Program-made: the position numbers and the translations under genes
Assembly: GCA_902463875.1 (NCBI GenBank)
Contig: CABQHR010000095.1
Location: 1-6,920 of the forward strand
Source of the DNA: an uncultured Collinsella sp.
GTDB lineage: Bacteria > Actinomycetota > Coriobacteriia > Coriobacteriales > Coriobacteriaceae
DNA length: 6,920 bases
Direction: 5' to 3'
Part shown: piece by piece, positions 1 to 6,706 of the stretch
Layout of the letters: every line of letters starts with the position of its first letter
Position numbering within the stretch: position 1 is the first letter of the stretch
The notes under the pieces: generated by a model
Seen by the model: the letters and a program-made list of their open reading frames with translations, nothing else
The model's database searches: none
Told to the model about the DNA's origin: nothing

Positions 1-218
1 GCAGCCTGCGCCTTGATGATGGCGTTCTCCAAAAACGTCGTGCCGTTTTCCTCGGGGTCCTCAAAATCGCCCAGCTGGCCGAGCGCCACAAAGCGCACCT
101 CGGGCATGACCTTGCCCAAAATGGCCTCGATCTCGGTGAGCTTATGGGCGTTGCCCGTTGCCACGACAATGGTCGCCGCCGGGTCGAGGGTGTCGATGTC
201 GATCTTCTCAAGTGCCAT
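1..218 (-). CDS. rdgB: RdgB/HAM1 non-canonical purine NTP pyrophosphatase (XTP/dITP diphosphatase), partial
   Basis: Only the first 72 codons lie in the window; the rest runs off the left edge. Family members hydrolyse dITP, ITP and XTP to the monophosphate and PPi, keeping deaminated purines out of DNA and RNA in the cytoplasm. The visible part has the family's N-terminal signature ATGNAHKLTEIEAIL (residues 20-34), whose TGN..K part binds the nucleotide triphosphate, and the second conserved block EENGTTFLENAIIKA (residues 56-70). About a dozen residues precede the first strand, a short extension compared with E. coli RdgB. The ATG at 218 is preceded by AGGAG (226-230) with a 7-base spacer, which fixes the start. 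It lies 143 bases downstream of rph, further than the other gene spacings here, and may have its own promoter in that gap. The gene order rph-rdgB is common in Actinobacteria. The family call is secure; completeness cannot be judged. Confidence 0.93.
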   Translation of the reverse strand, partial: MALEKIDIDTLDPAATIVVATGNAHKLTEIEAILGKVMPEVRFVALGQLGDFEDPEENGTTFLENAIIKAQA

Positions 219-299
219 GAGTGGTCTCCTTGTCTCTATAGCAATGCCGCGCCGAGGGCGACGAGGGCCTCCGCCTCTCCCCTATCAATCAACGGCAGT

Positions 300-327
300 C
301 TTATACTTCGACGTTTTCCCAGATAAA
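300..327 (-). promoter_or_regulatory. Candidate promoter for rdgB
   Basis: A -10-like TATAAG (300-305, minus strand) has a weak -35-like TTTATC (322-327) 16 bases upstream. It would give an rdgB leader of roughly 75 bases, which contains a purine-rich stretch (GGGGAGAGGCGGAGG) and a short GC-rich inverted repeat (CGCC CTC GGCG). The -35 is poor, so this is tentative. Confidence 0.35.
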
Positions 328-361
328 ACCTGCCAAAATAAACCTGTCACTTTTTGGTAGG
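318..361 (-). terminator. Terminator-like inverted repeat after rph
   Basis: CCTACCAAAA (352-361) and TTTTGGCAGG (329-338) form 10-base arms with a single C-A mismatch around a 13-base loop, starting immediately after the rph stop codon. On the minus strand the stem is followed by TTTTAT. The upper half is all A-T, so termination would be modest. In plus-strand RNA the mismatch becomes G-U, but no T-run follows on that side. It may partly separate rph from rdgB. Confidence 0.45.
319..346 (-). repeat. Imperfect 14-base tandem repeat in the rph-rdgB gap
   Basis: Reading the minus strand, CAGGTTTATTTTGG is followed directly by CAGGTTTTATCTGG; 11 of 14 positions agree. The pair overlaps the second arm and the T-run of the terminator-like repeat. 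It could be a double binding site for a regulator or part of a dispersed intergenic element; nothing in the window decides this. Confidence 0.45.
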
Positions 362-1087
362 TTAGGCGAGGGCCTGGCGCTGGAGCTCGATGAGCTCGGC
401 GATACCCTTGTCGCCCAGGTCGAGCAGGGCGTTGAGGCGTTTGCGGTCGAAGGGCGCCTGCTCGCCGGTGCCCTGGAGCTCGATCATCTCACCGGTGTCG
501 GTGGCGACGAGGTTCATGTCGACCTCGGCGTGGCTGTCCTCGGAATAATCGAGGTCAAGCAGCGTATTGCCGTCGACAACGCCCATGGAGATGGCAGCCA
601 CCTGGCCGGTAAGCGGGATGCGCTCGATCTTGCCCGCCTCGACCCACATGGCGAGGGCGTCGTGCAGCGCCACCCAGGCGCCGGTGATGCTGGCCGTACG
701 CGTACCGCCATCGGCCTGAATCACATCGCAGTCGACGGTGACGGTGTACTCGCCGAGCGCTTTCATGTTGACGACGGTACGCAGGCTGCGGCCAATGAGG
801 CGCTCGATCTCCATGGAGCGACCCTTGCGGTTGGCATGCTCGCGCTTGCAGCGCTTGCCGGTCGACGTCGGCAGCATGGCGTATTCCGCGGTCACCCAGC
901 CGGCCTTAGCTCCCTTTCGCCAGCCCGGCACGCCCTCCTCGATAGTGGCGGCGCACAACACGCGCGTGTCGCCAAACTCGGCCAAACACGAGCCGTGGGC
1001 GTGCTTCATGACGCCACGGGTGAGCTTAACGGGGCGCAACTCGTTGGCGGCGCGGCCGTTGGCGCGGTTGACCTGCATGTACTCCAT
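362..1087 (-). CDS. rph: Ribonuclease PH (tRNA 3'-end phosphorolytic exoribonuclease)
   Basis: The product is 241 residues, the normal length for RNase PH, which trims nucleotides 3' of the CCA end of tRNA precursors using inorganic phosphate and works as a ring hexamer in the cytoplasm. Landmarks are the N-terminal [11 protein letters not shown] (10-20), the basic stretch [16 protein letters not shown] (88-103) holding the phosphate-binding Arg (R90, equivalent to R86 of B. subtilis), and [13 protein letters not shown] (126-138) with G128, T129 and R130 of the phosphate site. The metal/catalytic region [16 protein letters not shown] (177-192) has D180, D184 and D190, followed by ELQGTGE (203-209). 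The ATG at 1087 has AAAGGA at 1095-1100 with a 7-base spacer. A second in-frame ATG three codons later has only a badly spaced GGAG, so the first is preferred. It follows murI after 55 bases with no visible promoter, suggesting co-transcription. No key residue appears to be missing. Confidence 0.97.
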   Translation of the reverse strand: MEYMQVNRANGRAANELRPVKLTRGVMKHAHGSCLAEFGDTRVLCAATIEEGVPGWRKGAKAGWVTAEYAMLPTSTGKRCKREHANRKGRSMEIERLIGRSLRTVVNMKALGEYTVTVDCDVIQADGGTRTASITGAWVALHDALAMWVEAGKIERIPLTGQVAAISMGVVDGNTLLDLDYSEDSHAEVDMNLVATDTGEMIELQGTGEQAPFDRKRLNALLDLGDKGIAELIELQRQALA

Positions 1088-1142
1088 AGAAATATCCTTT
1101 CGGCAAAAGGTGAAGGTGAGCCTTTGGTCGGTGACCTTATAT

Positions 1143-2027
1143 CTATTTCAGTTCGTCGATATCGATATGTTCGATGCTCTTGAGCGGCTGACCAAAGATA
1201 AAGCTGCCCGCCACCGCAAACTCGGCAATGTTATCGGCCGTCGTGGCAAAACGATGCTGCGGCTCGGCGGCGTCGCCCGCCAGCTGCTCGCGGCGCGTGA
1301 GGATATCGGTCAGCTCGCGCGTGGTCTCCTCGGCGGAACTCACGACGCGCACCCCAGGCCCCAGCGCATGACGGATAGGTCCCACCAACAGCGGAAAATG
1401 CGTACAGCCGAGCACCACGGTATCGATACCGTGGTCGCGCAGCGGCTCAACCGTGGCACCCACCAGCGCACGCACGGCAGGCGTATCGAAGATGTCCTCG
1501 TTCTCAAGCCACTGTTCCTGCAGATGTGCACCCGAGGCGAGCTCGTGTTCGACAACCTCGACAAAGCTCGAGGCAGGACAACCGTATACATCGACGCCGG
1601 CATCCAGGTCCTGGATGGCGCGCGTGTAGGCGCCCGAGCGAATGGTGAGGTTGGTGGCGAGCACGCCCACCCGGCGCGTGCGAGTGCTGTTGATTGCCGC
1701 GCGTGCGCCCGGTGCGATCACACCGATGACGGGAACGTCAAGCACCTGCTGGGCCAGACGCAAGGCCGCAGCGGTCGCCGTGTTGCAGGCGATGACCATA
1801 ATCTTGACGTCGTGCTTCGACAGCCAACGGCCCGCCTGCAACGCAAACGAGCGCACCTCATCCTCGGTGCGCGTGCCGTAGGGGCAGCGTTTTGTGTCGC
1901 CGAAGTAGTAGACGGACTCGTGCGGCAGCGCCGTCGCGATGGCGCGCGCAACCGTCAGACCACCAAGACCCGAGTCGAATACGCCAATAGGGCGCGTGTC
2001 CCCGGCCAGATTCTTGATATCGGACAT
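1143..2027 (-). CDS. murI: Glutamate racemase MurI
   Basis: Cofactor-independent racemase that converts L- to D-glutamate for the second residue of the peptidoglycan stem peptide; cytoplasmic. The product is 294 residues from the chosen start, slightly longer than the usual 260-290. It shows [12 protein letters not shown] (15-26) with the catalytic-site D18 and S19, [11 protein letters not shown] (43-53), the first catalytic cysteine in [11 protein letters not shown] (C81), and the second in [10 protein letters not shown] (C208, followed by H210). The C-terminus, [15 protein letters not shown], matches the family's usual end. The frame stays open to an ATG at 2165, but that would add 46 basic, low-quality residues and overlap the end of the HAD gene. 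The ATG at 2027 has GGTGAGG just upstream and begins directly before the conserved first strand. MurI feeds the same pathway as the MurE-type ligase two genes upstream. murI next to rph and rdgB is a known actinobacterial order. Confidence 0.97.
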   Translation of the reverse strand: MSDIKNLAGDTRPIGVFDSGLGGLTVARAIATALPHESVYYFGDTKRCPYGTRTEDEVRSFALQAGRWLSKHDVKIMVIACNTATAAALRLAQQVLDVPVIGVIAPGARAAINSTRTRRVGVLATNLTIRSGAYTRAIQDLDAGVDVYGCPASSFVEVVEHELASGAHLQEQWLENEDIFDTPAVRALVGATVEPLRDHGIDTVVLGCTHFPLLVGPIRHALGPGVRVVSSAEETTRELTDILTRREQLAGDAAEPQHRFATTADNIAEFAVAGSFIFGQPLKSIEHIDIDELK

Positions 2028-2029
2028 TA

Positions 2030-2036
2030 CCTCACC
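2030..2036 (-). promoter_or_regulatory. Ribosome binding site deciding the murI start
   Basis: On the minus strand GGTGAGG lies 2 bases before the ATG at 2027. Its GGTGA part matches the downstream half of the full anti-Shine-Dalgarno complement, so the short spacing is acceptable. It supports the 294-residue MurI and argues against the longer reading from 2165. Confidence 0.6.
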
Positions 2037-2066
2037 AGATTCTCTCTCGAAAAGACATATCCAAGT

Positions 2067-2079
2067 GCGGCGACGCCGC
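2067..2079 (-). other. Small GC-rich hairpin after the HAD gene
   Basis: GCGGC and GCCGC (2067-2071 and 2075-2079) flank a 3-base loop directly after the stop codon of the HAD phosphatase. On the minus strand it is followed by ACTTGG rather than a T-run, so it is not a standard intrinsic terminator. It could be an mRNA processing or stability element, or simply GC-rich chance. Low confidence in any role. Confidence 0.3.
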
Positions 2080-2080
2080 G

Positions 2081-2992
2081 CTACGAACGCGCCGTGACCA
2101 GCAGCTCTGCCGTCGCCGCCCAACCGTCGACAATTTTGCCGCGCGTAACGAAAGCGTTCTCGCAAGCAGCCAGGAACTCGGGCGCGCCGGCGCTCGTCAG
2201 GCCATTCTCGACCAGGCAGAACGTGCCCACGTGATCGGCCATGTAGAAGTCGGACTCGGAATCGCCGAGCGCGAGCGTCTCCTCGCGCTCGATCCCCAGG
2301 TGCTCGCAGAAGCGCGCAATGGCGACGCCTTTGTTGAGGCCCGCGGGGTTGATGTTGAATGCACGACCGTCCTCGACGCGATCGAGCTCGAGCGTCGTCG
2401 GCTTGGACAGATGCGTCAGGTGACCGTTACAGGCCCACACCAGGCCACAGCCGGCCTCGTCGAGGATGGCCTGCGCCTCGCCATCGGGGATGTCGCCGCG
2501 CATGCCGACGGTAACCTCGCGGTACTTGTAGCCGGTCGACATGTCGTTGTGATACTCGATCTTGTGCGGCCAGCGGGCGAGGATCTTCTCGCACACGCCA
2601 GTCTGCTCGATCACCTGGTGCGGCGTGAGACCGCAAGATGGGTCGTAGGGCATATCGCCGGTCAGATACTCCCAATCGTTGGCCTTGAGATCGTACATGA
2701 CCAGGCCACCCATCTCACCAATGTAGGAGTTGAGGCCGAGCACGCGCGCATCCTCGTGGATCATGGTGCGGTTGCGGCCCGAGGTGGGAACCACTTGGAT
2801 GCCGGCGCGAGCAAGTGCCACGACAGCCTCGACGAGCTTGGTCGAGGGGTTGCCGTCGTTGTCGCGCAGCACGCACGAGCCGGGTGCGAGCATCGTAGCA
2901 TCCAGGTCGGTAAAGACGTACTTAACCTTGGCCAAGCGCTCGCGCATCTCGCCCGAAAGCTCGGCGACGGTCGGCAGGGTGTTGTGGGACAT
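2081..2992 (-). CDS. HAD-superfamily phosphatase, Cof/MPGP-like (HAD-IIB)
   Basis: This is a 303-residue haloacid dehalogenase-type phosphohydrolase of the class with a large C2 cap. Motif I is FTDLDATML (27-35) with nucleophile D29 and acid/base D31; the usual DxDGT glycine is alanine here. Motif II is TSGR (70-73) with S71. Motif III is the lysine in NKGVAI (K221). Motif IV is GDSESDFYM (243-251) with D244 and D248. The cap lies between motifs II and III, about residues 85-205. GDSxxD rather than GDGxND in motif IV recalls the mannosyl-3-phosphoglycerate/sucrose-phosphate phosphatase branch, but the substrate cannot be told from sequence. The ATG at 2992 is chosen because GGAG lies 5 bases upstream; the ATG at 3034 has no ribosome binding site. 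It sits between murE and murI, so it is probably co-transcribed with cell-wall genes, which hints at but does not prove a sugar-phosphate or precursor-related substrate. There is no signal peptide or membrane segment, so it should be cytoplasmic. Confidence 0.9.
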   Translation of the reverse strand: MSHNTLPTVAELSGEMRERLAKVKYVFTDLDATMLAPGSCVLRDNDGNPSTKLVEAVVALARAGIQVVPTSGRNRTMIHEDARVLGLNSYIGEMGGLVMYDLKANDWEYLTGDMPYDPSCGLTPHQVIEQTGVCEKILARWPHKIEYHNDMSTGYKYREVTVGMRGDIPDGEAQAILDEAGCGLVWACNGHLTHLSKPTTLELDRVEDGRAFNINPAGLNKGVAIARFCEHLGIEREETLALGDSESDFYMADHVGTFCLVENGLTSAGAPEFLAACENAFVTRGKIVDGWAATAELLVTARS

Positions 2993-2997
2993 GGTTA

Positions 2998-3001
2998 CTC
3001 C
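2998..3001 (-). promoter_or_regulatory. Ribosome binding site deciding the HAD gene start
   Basis: GGAG on the minus strand with a 5-base spacer before the ATG at 2992. The upstream in-frame ATG at 3034 is preceded by CAATCAAAAC, with no Shine-Dalgarno sequence, so the shorter 303-residue product is favoured. Confidence 0.65.
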
Positions 3002-3059
3002 GTTTACGTAGAAGGGTTTGGGCTTGGACGGCATGTTTTGATTGAGGGAACACGTTTAT

Positions 3060-3088
3060 GGCGACAGCGCACTCAGGGCGCCTTCGCC
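3060..3088 (-). other. Stem-loop downstream of murE
   Basis: Arms GGCGA (3060-3064) and TCGCC (3084-3088) continue, after one mismatch, into a second 5-pair stem (3066-3070 with 3078-3082, one G-U pair in the minus-strand RNA) around a 7-base loop. It begins 11 bases after the murE stop codon. The following minus-strand bases, ATAAACG, are not a T-run, so full termination is unlikely. It may be a weak or Rho-assisted terminator, or a 3'-end stabiliser that lowers expression of the HAD-murI-rph genes relative to murE. Confidence 0.45.
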
Positions 3089-3099
3089 ATCATGGTTCA

Positions 3100-4662
3100 T
3101 TAGTCAAACTGGGTAACATCGATCAGGCGATTGGCCAACGAAAGGTCGCTCTCGATGGGCACGAACTCGTCGCCCACGTGCATGAGCTCCTCGTCACCCT
3201 TTGCCAGCAGCAAGACAATGGTGGGAGCATTGGGGTTGACGTACTCCTCGCGCGCCGCCTTGAACGCCGCATGCACAGCGGCTTCGCGGTCGAGGATGAT
3301 CTTGTTCGGCGTATCGTCGGGAACATGCTCGGCAAGCTCGCGACAGACCTTCATCGGGTCCTCGTGAGCCGGGTCCTCGTTGGCAAAGATCATCAGGTCG
3401 GAATATGGTGCGGCCTCGCGCGGAAGCTGCTCGCGGCGCTCCTGCGCCTTGCCGCCGGCAGCGCCAAACACTGCAATGACTGGACTAGCGGGAAACGCGC
3501 GCTTGACCGACGAGAAAAGCGAACGGAACGAAAGCTGGTTGTGCGCATAGTCAACGACGCAGATCACGCGGCCGTCCTTCGACTCCACGACCTCCATACG
3601 GCCCGGTACACGCAGTTTGGAGAGGCCCTTCTTGATAGCCTCGATACCGATGCCGATCTCGCGCGCAGCGGCGATAGCGACCAGCGCGTTTTCCACGTTA
3701 AAGTCGCCCGCGATGCCCAGCAGGACCTTCTCCCCCGCCTCGGACTCGTCGGCACACAGGCCATGCAGGTTAAACTCGATGTTAAAGCCGACCATGCGCA
3801 CATCGCTTGCCCACAGGCTTGCCTCGGGATGCTCGACGCCAACGGTCACCAAGCGCTCGGCCGTCGACGCTGCCTCCAACACACGGTCAACCTCTTCGGT
3901 GCCCAGATTCACCACGGCGGTCTTCGCCTGGTCAAAGATCCTGAGTTTGCTCTCAAAATAATCCTCAAACGTGGGGTGTTCGATCGGCGAGATGTGGTCA
4001 CGGCCGATGTTGAGGAAGCACGCCACGTCAAACGGCAGATTCTCGACGCGTTGGTACTTGAGTGCCTGGCTCGAGACCTCCATGACCATGGACTGGCGAC
4101 CGGACTCACGGCAGTTGGCGATATGGCGCCAGACCTCGGGGGCCTCGGGCGTAGTATTGGTGCTCTCGTAGCACTCGATGCCATCGTCGGTACTCACCGA
4201 GCCGATCATGCCGCAGGATTCGCCCGCTGCCTTGATGATGGACTGAAGCATAAAAGCGGCCGTGGTCTTTCCCTTGGTACCGGTGATGCCCACGATCTTG
4301 ACATCGTGGTCGGGACGGTCGTAGACCTCCGGCGGCAACAGGGCCATGGCCGTGCGGACGCTGTCCACGACCAGCATCGCCGCGCCGTTCTCCTTCGCCA
4401 GCGGCTCCAGAGACTCGACCAGCGACTCCTCGCACACAAATGCGACGGCGCCCGCATCGAGCGCCATGCTCAAAAACGCGGGCTTAAAGGCAGCGCCTTT
4501 GCAAAAGAACACGTCACCTGCCGAGACCGCGCGCGAATCAAACGAACAGCCGGTCACGGCACGCTCGTCAACCTGCTCTGATGCGCGCAGCTCGCCGCAC
4601 ACATCGAGAAGCTTGGCAAGCGTATCGACCGTGGTCACGGTCGCGGAATCCGAATGGTGCAT
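3100..4662 (-). CDS. murE: MurE-type Mur ligase (UDP-MurNAc-L-Ala-D-Glu : diamino acid ligase), non-DAP signature
   Basis: This 520-residue Mur ligase performs the cytoplasmic ATP-dependent addition of the third stem-peptide residue to UDP-MurNAc-L-Ala-D-Glu. The N-terminal UDP-binding domain contains SFDSRAVSAGDVFFC (40-54). The central ATPase domain has the P-loop GTKGKTT (128-134), substrate motif TNTTPEAPEVW (168-178), MEVSSQAL (194-201), and LNIGRDHISPIEHPTFEDYF followed by SKLRIF, where K239 is the likely carbamylated lysine. The C-terminal domain carries GDFNVENA (319-326), VPGRMEVV (352-359), DYAHNQ (371-376) and GAAGGKAQERR (400-410). The residue-selecting loop reads NEDPAHEDP (428-436) instead of the DNPR of meso-diaminopimelate enzymes, so L-Lys or L-Orn is more likely. 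SSQAL, HISPIEHPTF and the GGK loop also recall the Lys-adding enzymes of streptococci, as I remember them. The ATG at 4662 has AAAGGTGA just upstream. The gene starts a new unit after the asnB terminator and leads into HAD-murI-rph. The family is certain; the amino acid is inferred. Confidence 0.93.
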   Translation of the reverse strand: MHHSDSATVTTVDTLAKLLDVCGELRASEQVDERAVTGCSFDSRAVSAGDVFFCKGAAFKPAFLSMALDAGAVAFVCEESLVESLEPLAKENGAAMLVVDSVRTAMALLPPEVYDRPDHDVKIVGITGTKGKTTAAFMLQSIIKAAGESCGMIGSVSTDDGIECYESTNTTPEAPEVWRHIANCRESGRQSMVMEVSSQALKYQRVENLPFDVACFLNIGRDHISPIEHPTFEDYFESKLRIFDQAKTAVVNLGTEEVDRVLEAASTAERLVTVGVEHPEASLWASDVRMVGFNIEFNLHGLCADESEAGEKVLLGIAGDFNVENALVAIAAAREIGIGIEAIKKGLSKLRVPGRMEVVESKDGRVICVVDYAHNQLSFRSLFSSVKRAFPASPVIAVFGAAGGKAQERREQLPREAAPYSDLMIFANEDPAHEDPMKVCRELAEHVPDDTPNKIILDREAAVHAAFKAAREEYVNPNAPTIVLLLAKGDEELMHVGDEFVPIESDLSLANRLIDVTQFD

Positions 4663-4697
4663 CTTTCACCTTTCTCAGCCATTTGGCAGGGACGGTT

Positions 4698-4726
4698 TTT
4701 ATAGTAACTGAAACGCACCCACGCAA
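4698..4726 (-). promoter_or_regulatory. Candidate promoter for the murE unit
   Basis: On the minus strand a -35-like TTGCGT (4721-4726) and a -10-like TATAAA (4698-4703) are 17 bases apart. Transcription would start near 4691, about 30 bases before the murE ATG. The -35 overlaps the T-run of the asnB terminator, so termination and re-initiation are tightly packed. The -10 is good; the -35 matches only its TTG. Confidence 0.5.
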
Positions 4727-4749
4727 AAACGGCTCCCGGAGGAGCCGTT
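4725..4749 (-). terminator. Intrinsic terminator of asnB
   Basis: A perfect 9-base-pair stem, AACGGCTCC with GGAGCCGTT (4741-4749 and 4728-4736), closes a 4-base TCCG loop, and the transcript runs into five T residues (4725-4729, two shared with the stem). It lies 25 bases past the asnB stop codon in the minus-strand direction. It is the clearest terminator in the window and separates asnB from the murE unit. Confidence 0.92.
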
Positions 4750-4774
4750 ACGCGCAGGCGTTCGTAAGCCGAGG

Positions 4775-6655
4775 CTAGGCAGCCTGAACAGCGGGCTGGT
4801 CCTCGTCGATAAAGAAGCGCTTGTACCACACCAGGAACACGAGCGGCGTATAGATCTTGCGCTGGAAATCGCCCTTGCCCGCAAAGTGCAGATCGAGCAG
4901 GTGCATGAGCTCGTCGGTATCGAAGAACTCGCTTGCCCACGGCGCGGTGAAGTACTCCTTGACATAGTCGTACCACTTTTGCTCGCGCAGCCAGTAGACA
5001 ATCGGCACCGGGAAGCCCACCTTGGGACGGGTGGCCCACTCATCGGGCAGCGACTTGTTGGCAGCGTGGCGGAGTACCTGTTTGTTGCCGTTCTCGTTGA
5101 TGCGGTAGCGGTCGGGAATGTGCTCGGCGAACTCCATGACTTTGCGGTCCAAGAAGGGCACGCGCAGCTCCAGCGAGTGCGCCATGCACATCTTGTCGGC
5201 CTTGAGCAGAATGTCGCCCGGAAGCCACATGTTCATGTCCAGGTACTGCTTCTTGACCAGCTCGGGCTGACCCTTCACGCGCGCATAGATGGGAGCGGCA
5301 AGCTCGAAGGCGCCATCGCCGGTGTTGTACTCGGGCTTGAGCACGCCGTCGACCTCGCGCTCCGGCCATACCAGAGCCTGTCCCAGGAACGACTTCTCGG
5401 GGATCTCGGCACCCTTGACCAGGAAGTTATGTCCCTTGAAGTACGGCATATGCAGCGCCAGGTTACCGAGCGCGCGACGGATGGGCAGCGGCACCATCTT
5501 TTTGTACTTGCGGACTGGGACCGTGTCCTCGTAGTAGGCGTAGCCGCCAAAGAGCTCGTCGGCGCCTTCGCCCGAAAGCACGACGGTGACGTCCTTGCGG
5601 GCCATCTCGGCCAAGAACCACAGCGGCACGGAAGACAGGTTGGACTGCGGCTCGTCCATGTGATACTGGATGTCCTCGAGCGCACCGAAGAACTCGTCGG
5701 CGGTAATCATCTTGCGGACATTCTCGACGCCGAGCTTATCGGAAAGCTCCTTGGCATAGTTGGTCTCGTTAAAGTTCTTGTAGTCAAAGCCCACCGAGAA
5801 GGTCTTGTCGGGCATGAGGCAAGCGGCAATATAGCTGGAGTCGACGCCACCGGAGAGGAACGACGCGACCTTAACGTCGGCGATGCGATGGGCCTCGACG
5901 CTCTCGTGCACGACCTCGTCCAGCTCGTCGACGTACTCCTCGAACGGCTTCTCGACGGCAGAGTAATCGCAATCCCAATAGCGCTCGATGTTCATCTTGC
6001 CGGTCGGGATGTCTACGGTAAAGTAATGCGCCGGCGGCAGCTTGTAGACACCCTCAAAGAAGGTCTCCTCGGTTGCCGAATACTGCAGCGTCATGTACGG
6101 ACGCAGGGCCTTTTTGTTGACCGCCTTGTGGAAGTGCGGGTAGTCCAGGAAGCTCTTGATCTCGGAACCAAAGAGCACGCCCGGAGCGCCGTCGCCCGCA
6201 TCGGCCATGGGATAGTAGTAGAGCGGCTTGATGCCAAAGATATCGCGGGCGCCAAAAAGCTTGTTCTTCTTCTTGTCCCAGATGACGAAGGCGTACATAC
6301 CGCGCAAGCGATCGAGTACTGCCTCGCCCCACTCCTCGTAGCCGTGCAGGAGGCTCTCGGTGTCGGCGCCGCAGTGGAACTGGTAACCCTTGGCCTCGAG
6401 CTCGGAACGGAGTTCTTGGAAGTTGTAGATCTCGCCGTTGAAGACGATGACGACGCTGCCGTCCTCATTGGCCATGGGCTGAGCACCGGCCTCGGTCAGG
6501 TCGAGGATCGACAGGCGGCGGAAGCCCAGGGCAACGCGGCCGTCGATAAACTGACCGCCCATGTCGGGACCACGATGGACGATGCGGTCCATCATCTTGG
6601 TGAGCACCTCGGATTGGTTATCCGTCCCACCGACAAAACCGACAAAACCGCACAT
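4775..6655 (-). CDS. asnB: Asparagine synthetase, glutamine-hydrolysing (AsnB family)
   Basis: The product has 626 residues, close to the 610-640 typical of Gram-positive AsnB and longer than the 554 of E. coli AsnB. It couples glutamine hydrolysis to ATP-dependent amidation, normally of aspartate to asparagine, in the cytoplasm. The N-terminal class II glutaminase domain begins with the nucleophile Cys2 (MCGFVGFVGG) and contains HRGPD (27-31), FNGEIYNF (72-79), GADTE (96-100) and ARDIFGIKPLYY (136-147). The synthetase domain has the pyrophosphate loop SGGVDSS (268-274), SGEGADELFGGY (361-372) and the conserved block LLKADKMCMAHSLELRVPFLD (around 483-503). The start is fixed because Cys must be second, and AGAGGGGA lies 6 bases upstream. 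No key residue is missing. It has its own promoter region and terminator and diverges from the tRNA gene. AsnB relatives can instead amidate peptidoglycan precursors (LtsA, AsnH), so the acceptor is not proven by sequence, but plain asparagine synthesis is the default. Confidence 0.94.
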   Translation of the reverse strand: MCGFVGFVGGTDNQSEVLTKMMDRIVHRGPDMGGQFIDGRVALGFRRLSILDLTEAGAQPMANEDGSVVIVFNGEIYNFQELRSELEAKGYQFHCGADTESLLHGYEEWGEAVLDRLRGMYAFVIWDKKKNKLFGARDIFGIKPLYYYPMADAGDGAPGVLFGSEIKSFLDYPHFHKAVNKKALRPYMTLQYSATEETFFEGVYKLPPAHYFTVDIPTGKMNIERYWDCDYSAVEKPFEEYVDELDEVVHESVEAHRIADVKVASFLSGGVDSSYIAACLMPDKTFSVGFDYKNFNETNYAKELSDKLGVENVRKMITADEFFGALEDIQYHMDEPQSNLSSVPLWFLAEMARKDVTVVLSGEGADELFGGYAYYEDTVPVRKYKKMVPLPIRRALGNLALHMPYFKGHNFLVKGAEIPEKSFLGQALVWPEREVDGVLKPEYNTGDGAFELAAPIYARVKGQPELVKKQYLDMNMWLPGDILLKADKMCMAHSLELRVPFLDRKVMEFAEHIPDRYRINENGNKQVLRHAANKSLPDEWATRPKVGFPVPIVYWLREQKWYDYVKEYFTAPWASEFFDTDELMHLLDLHFAGKGDFQRKIYTPLVFLVWYKRFFIDEDQPAVQAA

Positions 6656-6706
6656 ATACTATCCCCTCTGCTGTTGCTGGGTATCAAATCGAATCAATAG
6701 CTTTTG

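Noticed and set aside
13..360. 115-codon plus-strand open frame over the rdgB start and rph-rdgB gap
   Set aside because: It has no ribosome binding site and is antisense to a clear rdgB N-terminus; its composition looks non-coding.
1088..1142. Possible promoter or hairpin in the murI-rph gap
   Set aside because: It contains only a 4-base GGTC/GACC stem and the rph ribosome binding site, with no convincing -10/-35 pair or T-run.
2028..2165. Longer MurI reading starting at the ATG at 2165
   Set aside because: It would overlap the end of the HAD gene and add 46 basic residues unlike the family; the ATG at 2027 has a ribosome binding site next to the conserved N-terminus.
738..2234. 498-codon plus-strand open frame spanning rph, murI and the HAD gene end
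   Set aside because: It runs antisense across parts of three well-supported genes and their gaps, with a low-complexity, Arg/Ala-rich product.
2231..3103. 290-codon plus-strand open frame opposite the HAD gene
   Set aside because: It mirrors the HAD frame and has no recognisable motif of its own; the minus strand carries all four HAD motifs.
3058..4581. 507-codon plus-strand open frame opposite murE
   Set aside because: It is antisense to a complete Mur ligase, has His/Asp-rich shadow composition and shows no domain.
6630..6650. Perfect 9-base tandem repeat at the start of asnB
   Set aside because: It encodes the common GFVGFVG start of AsnB proteins and is explained by the protein sequence. 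Slippage is possible, but nothing suggests it is used as a switch.
4886..6700. 604-codon open frame on the plus strand opposite asnB
   Set aside because: It is a shadow produced by the strong G/C third-position bias of asnB. It has no ribosome binding site and no recognisable domain, and asnB on the other strand has every family motif.
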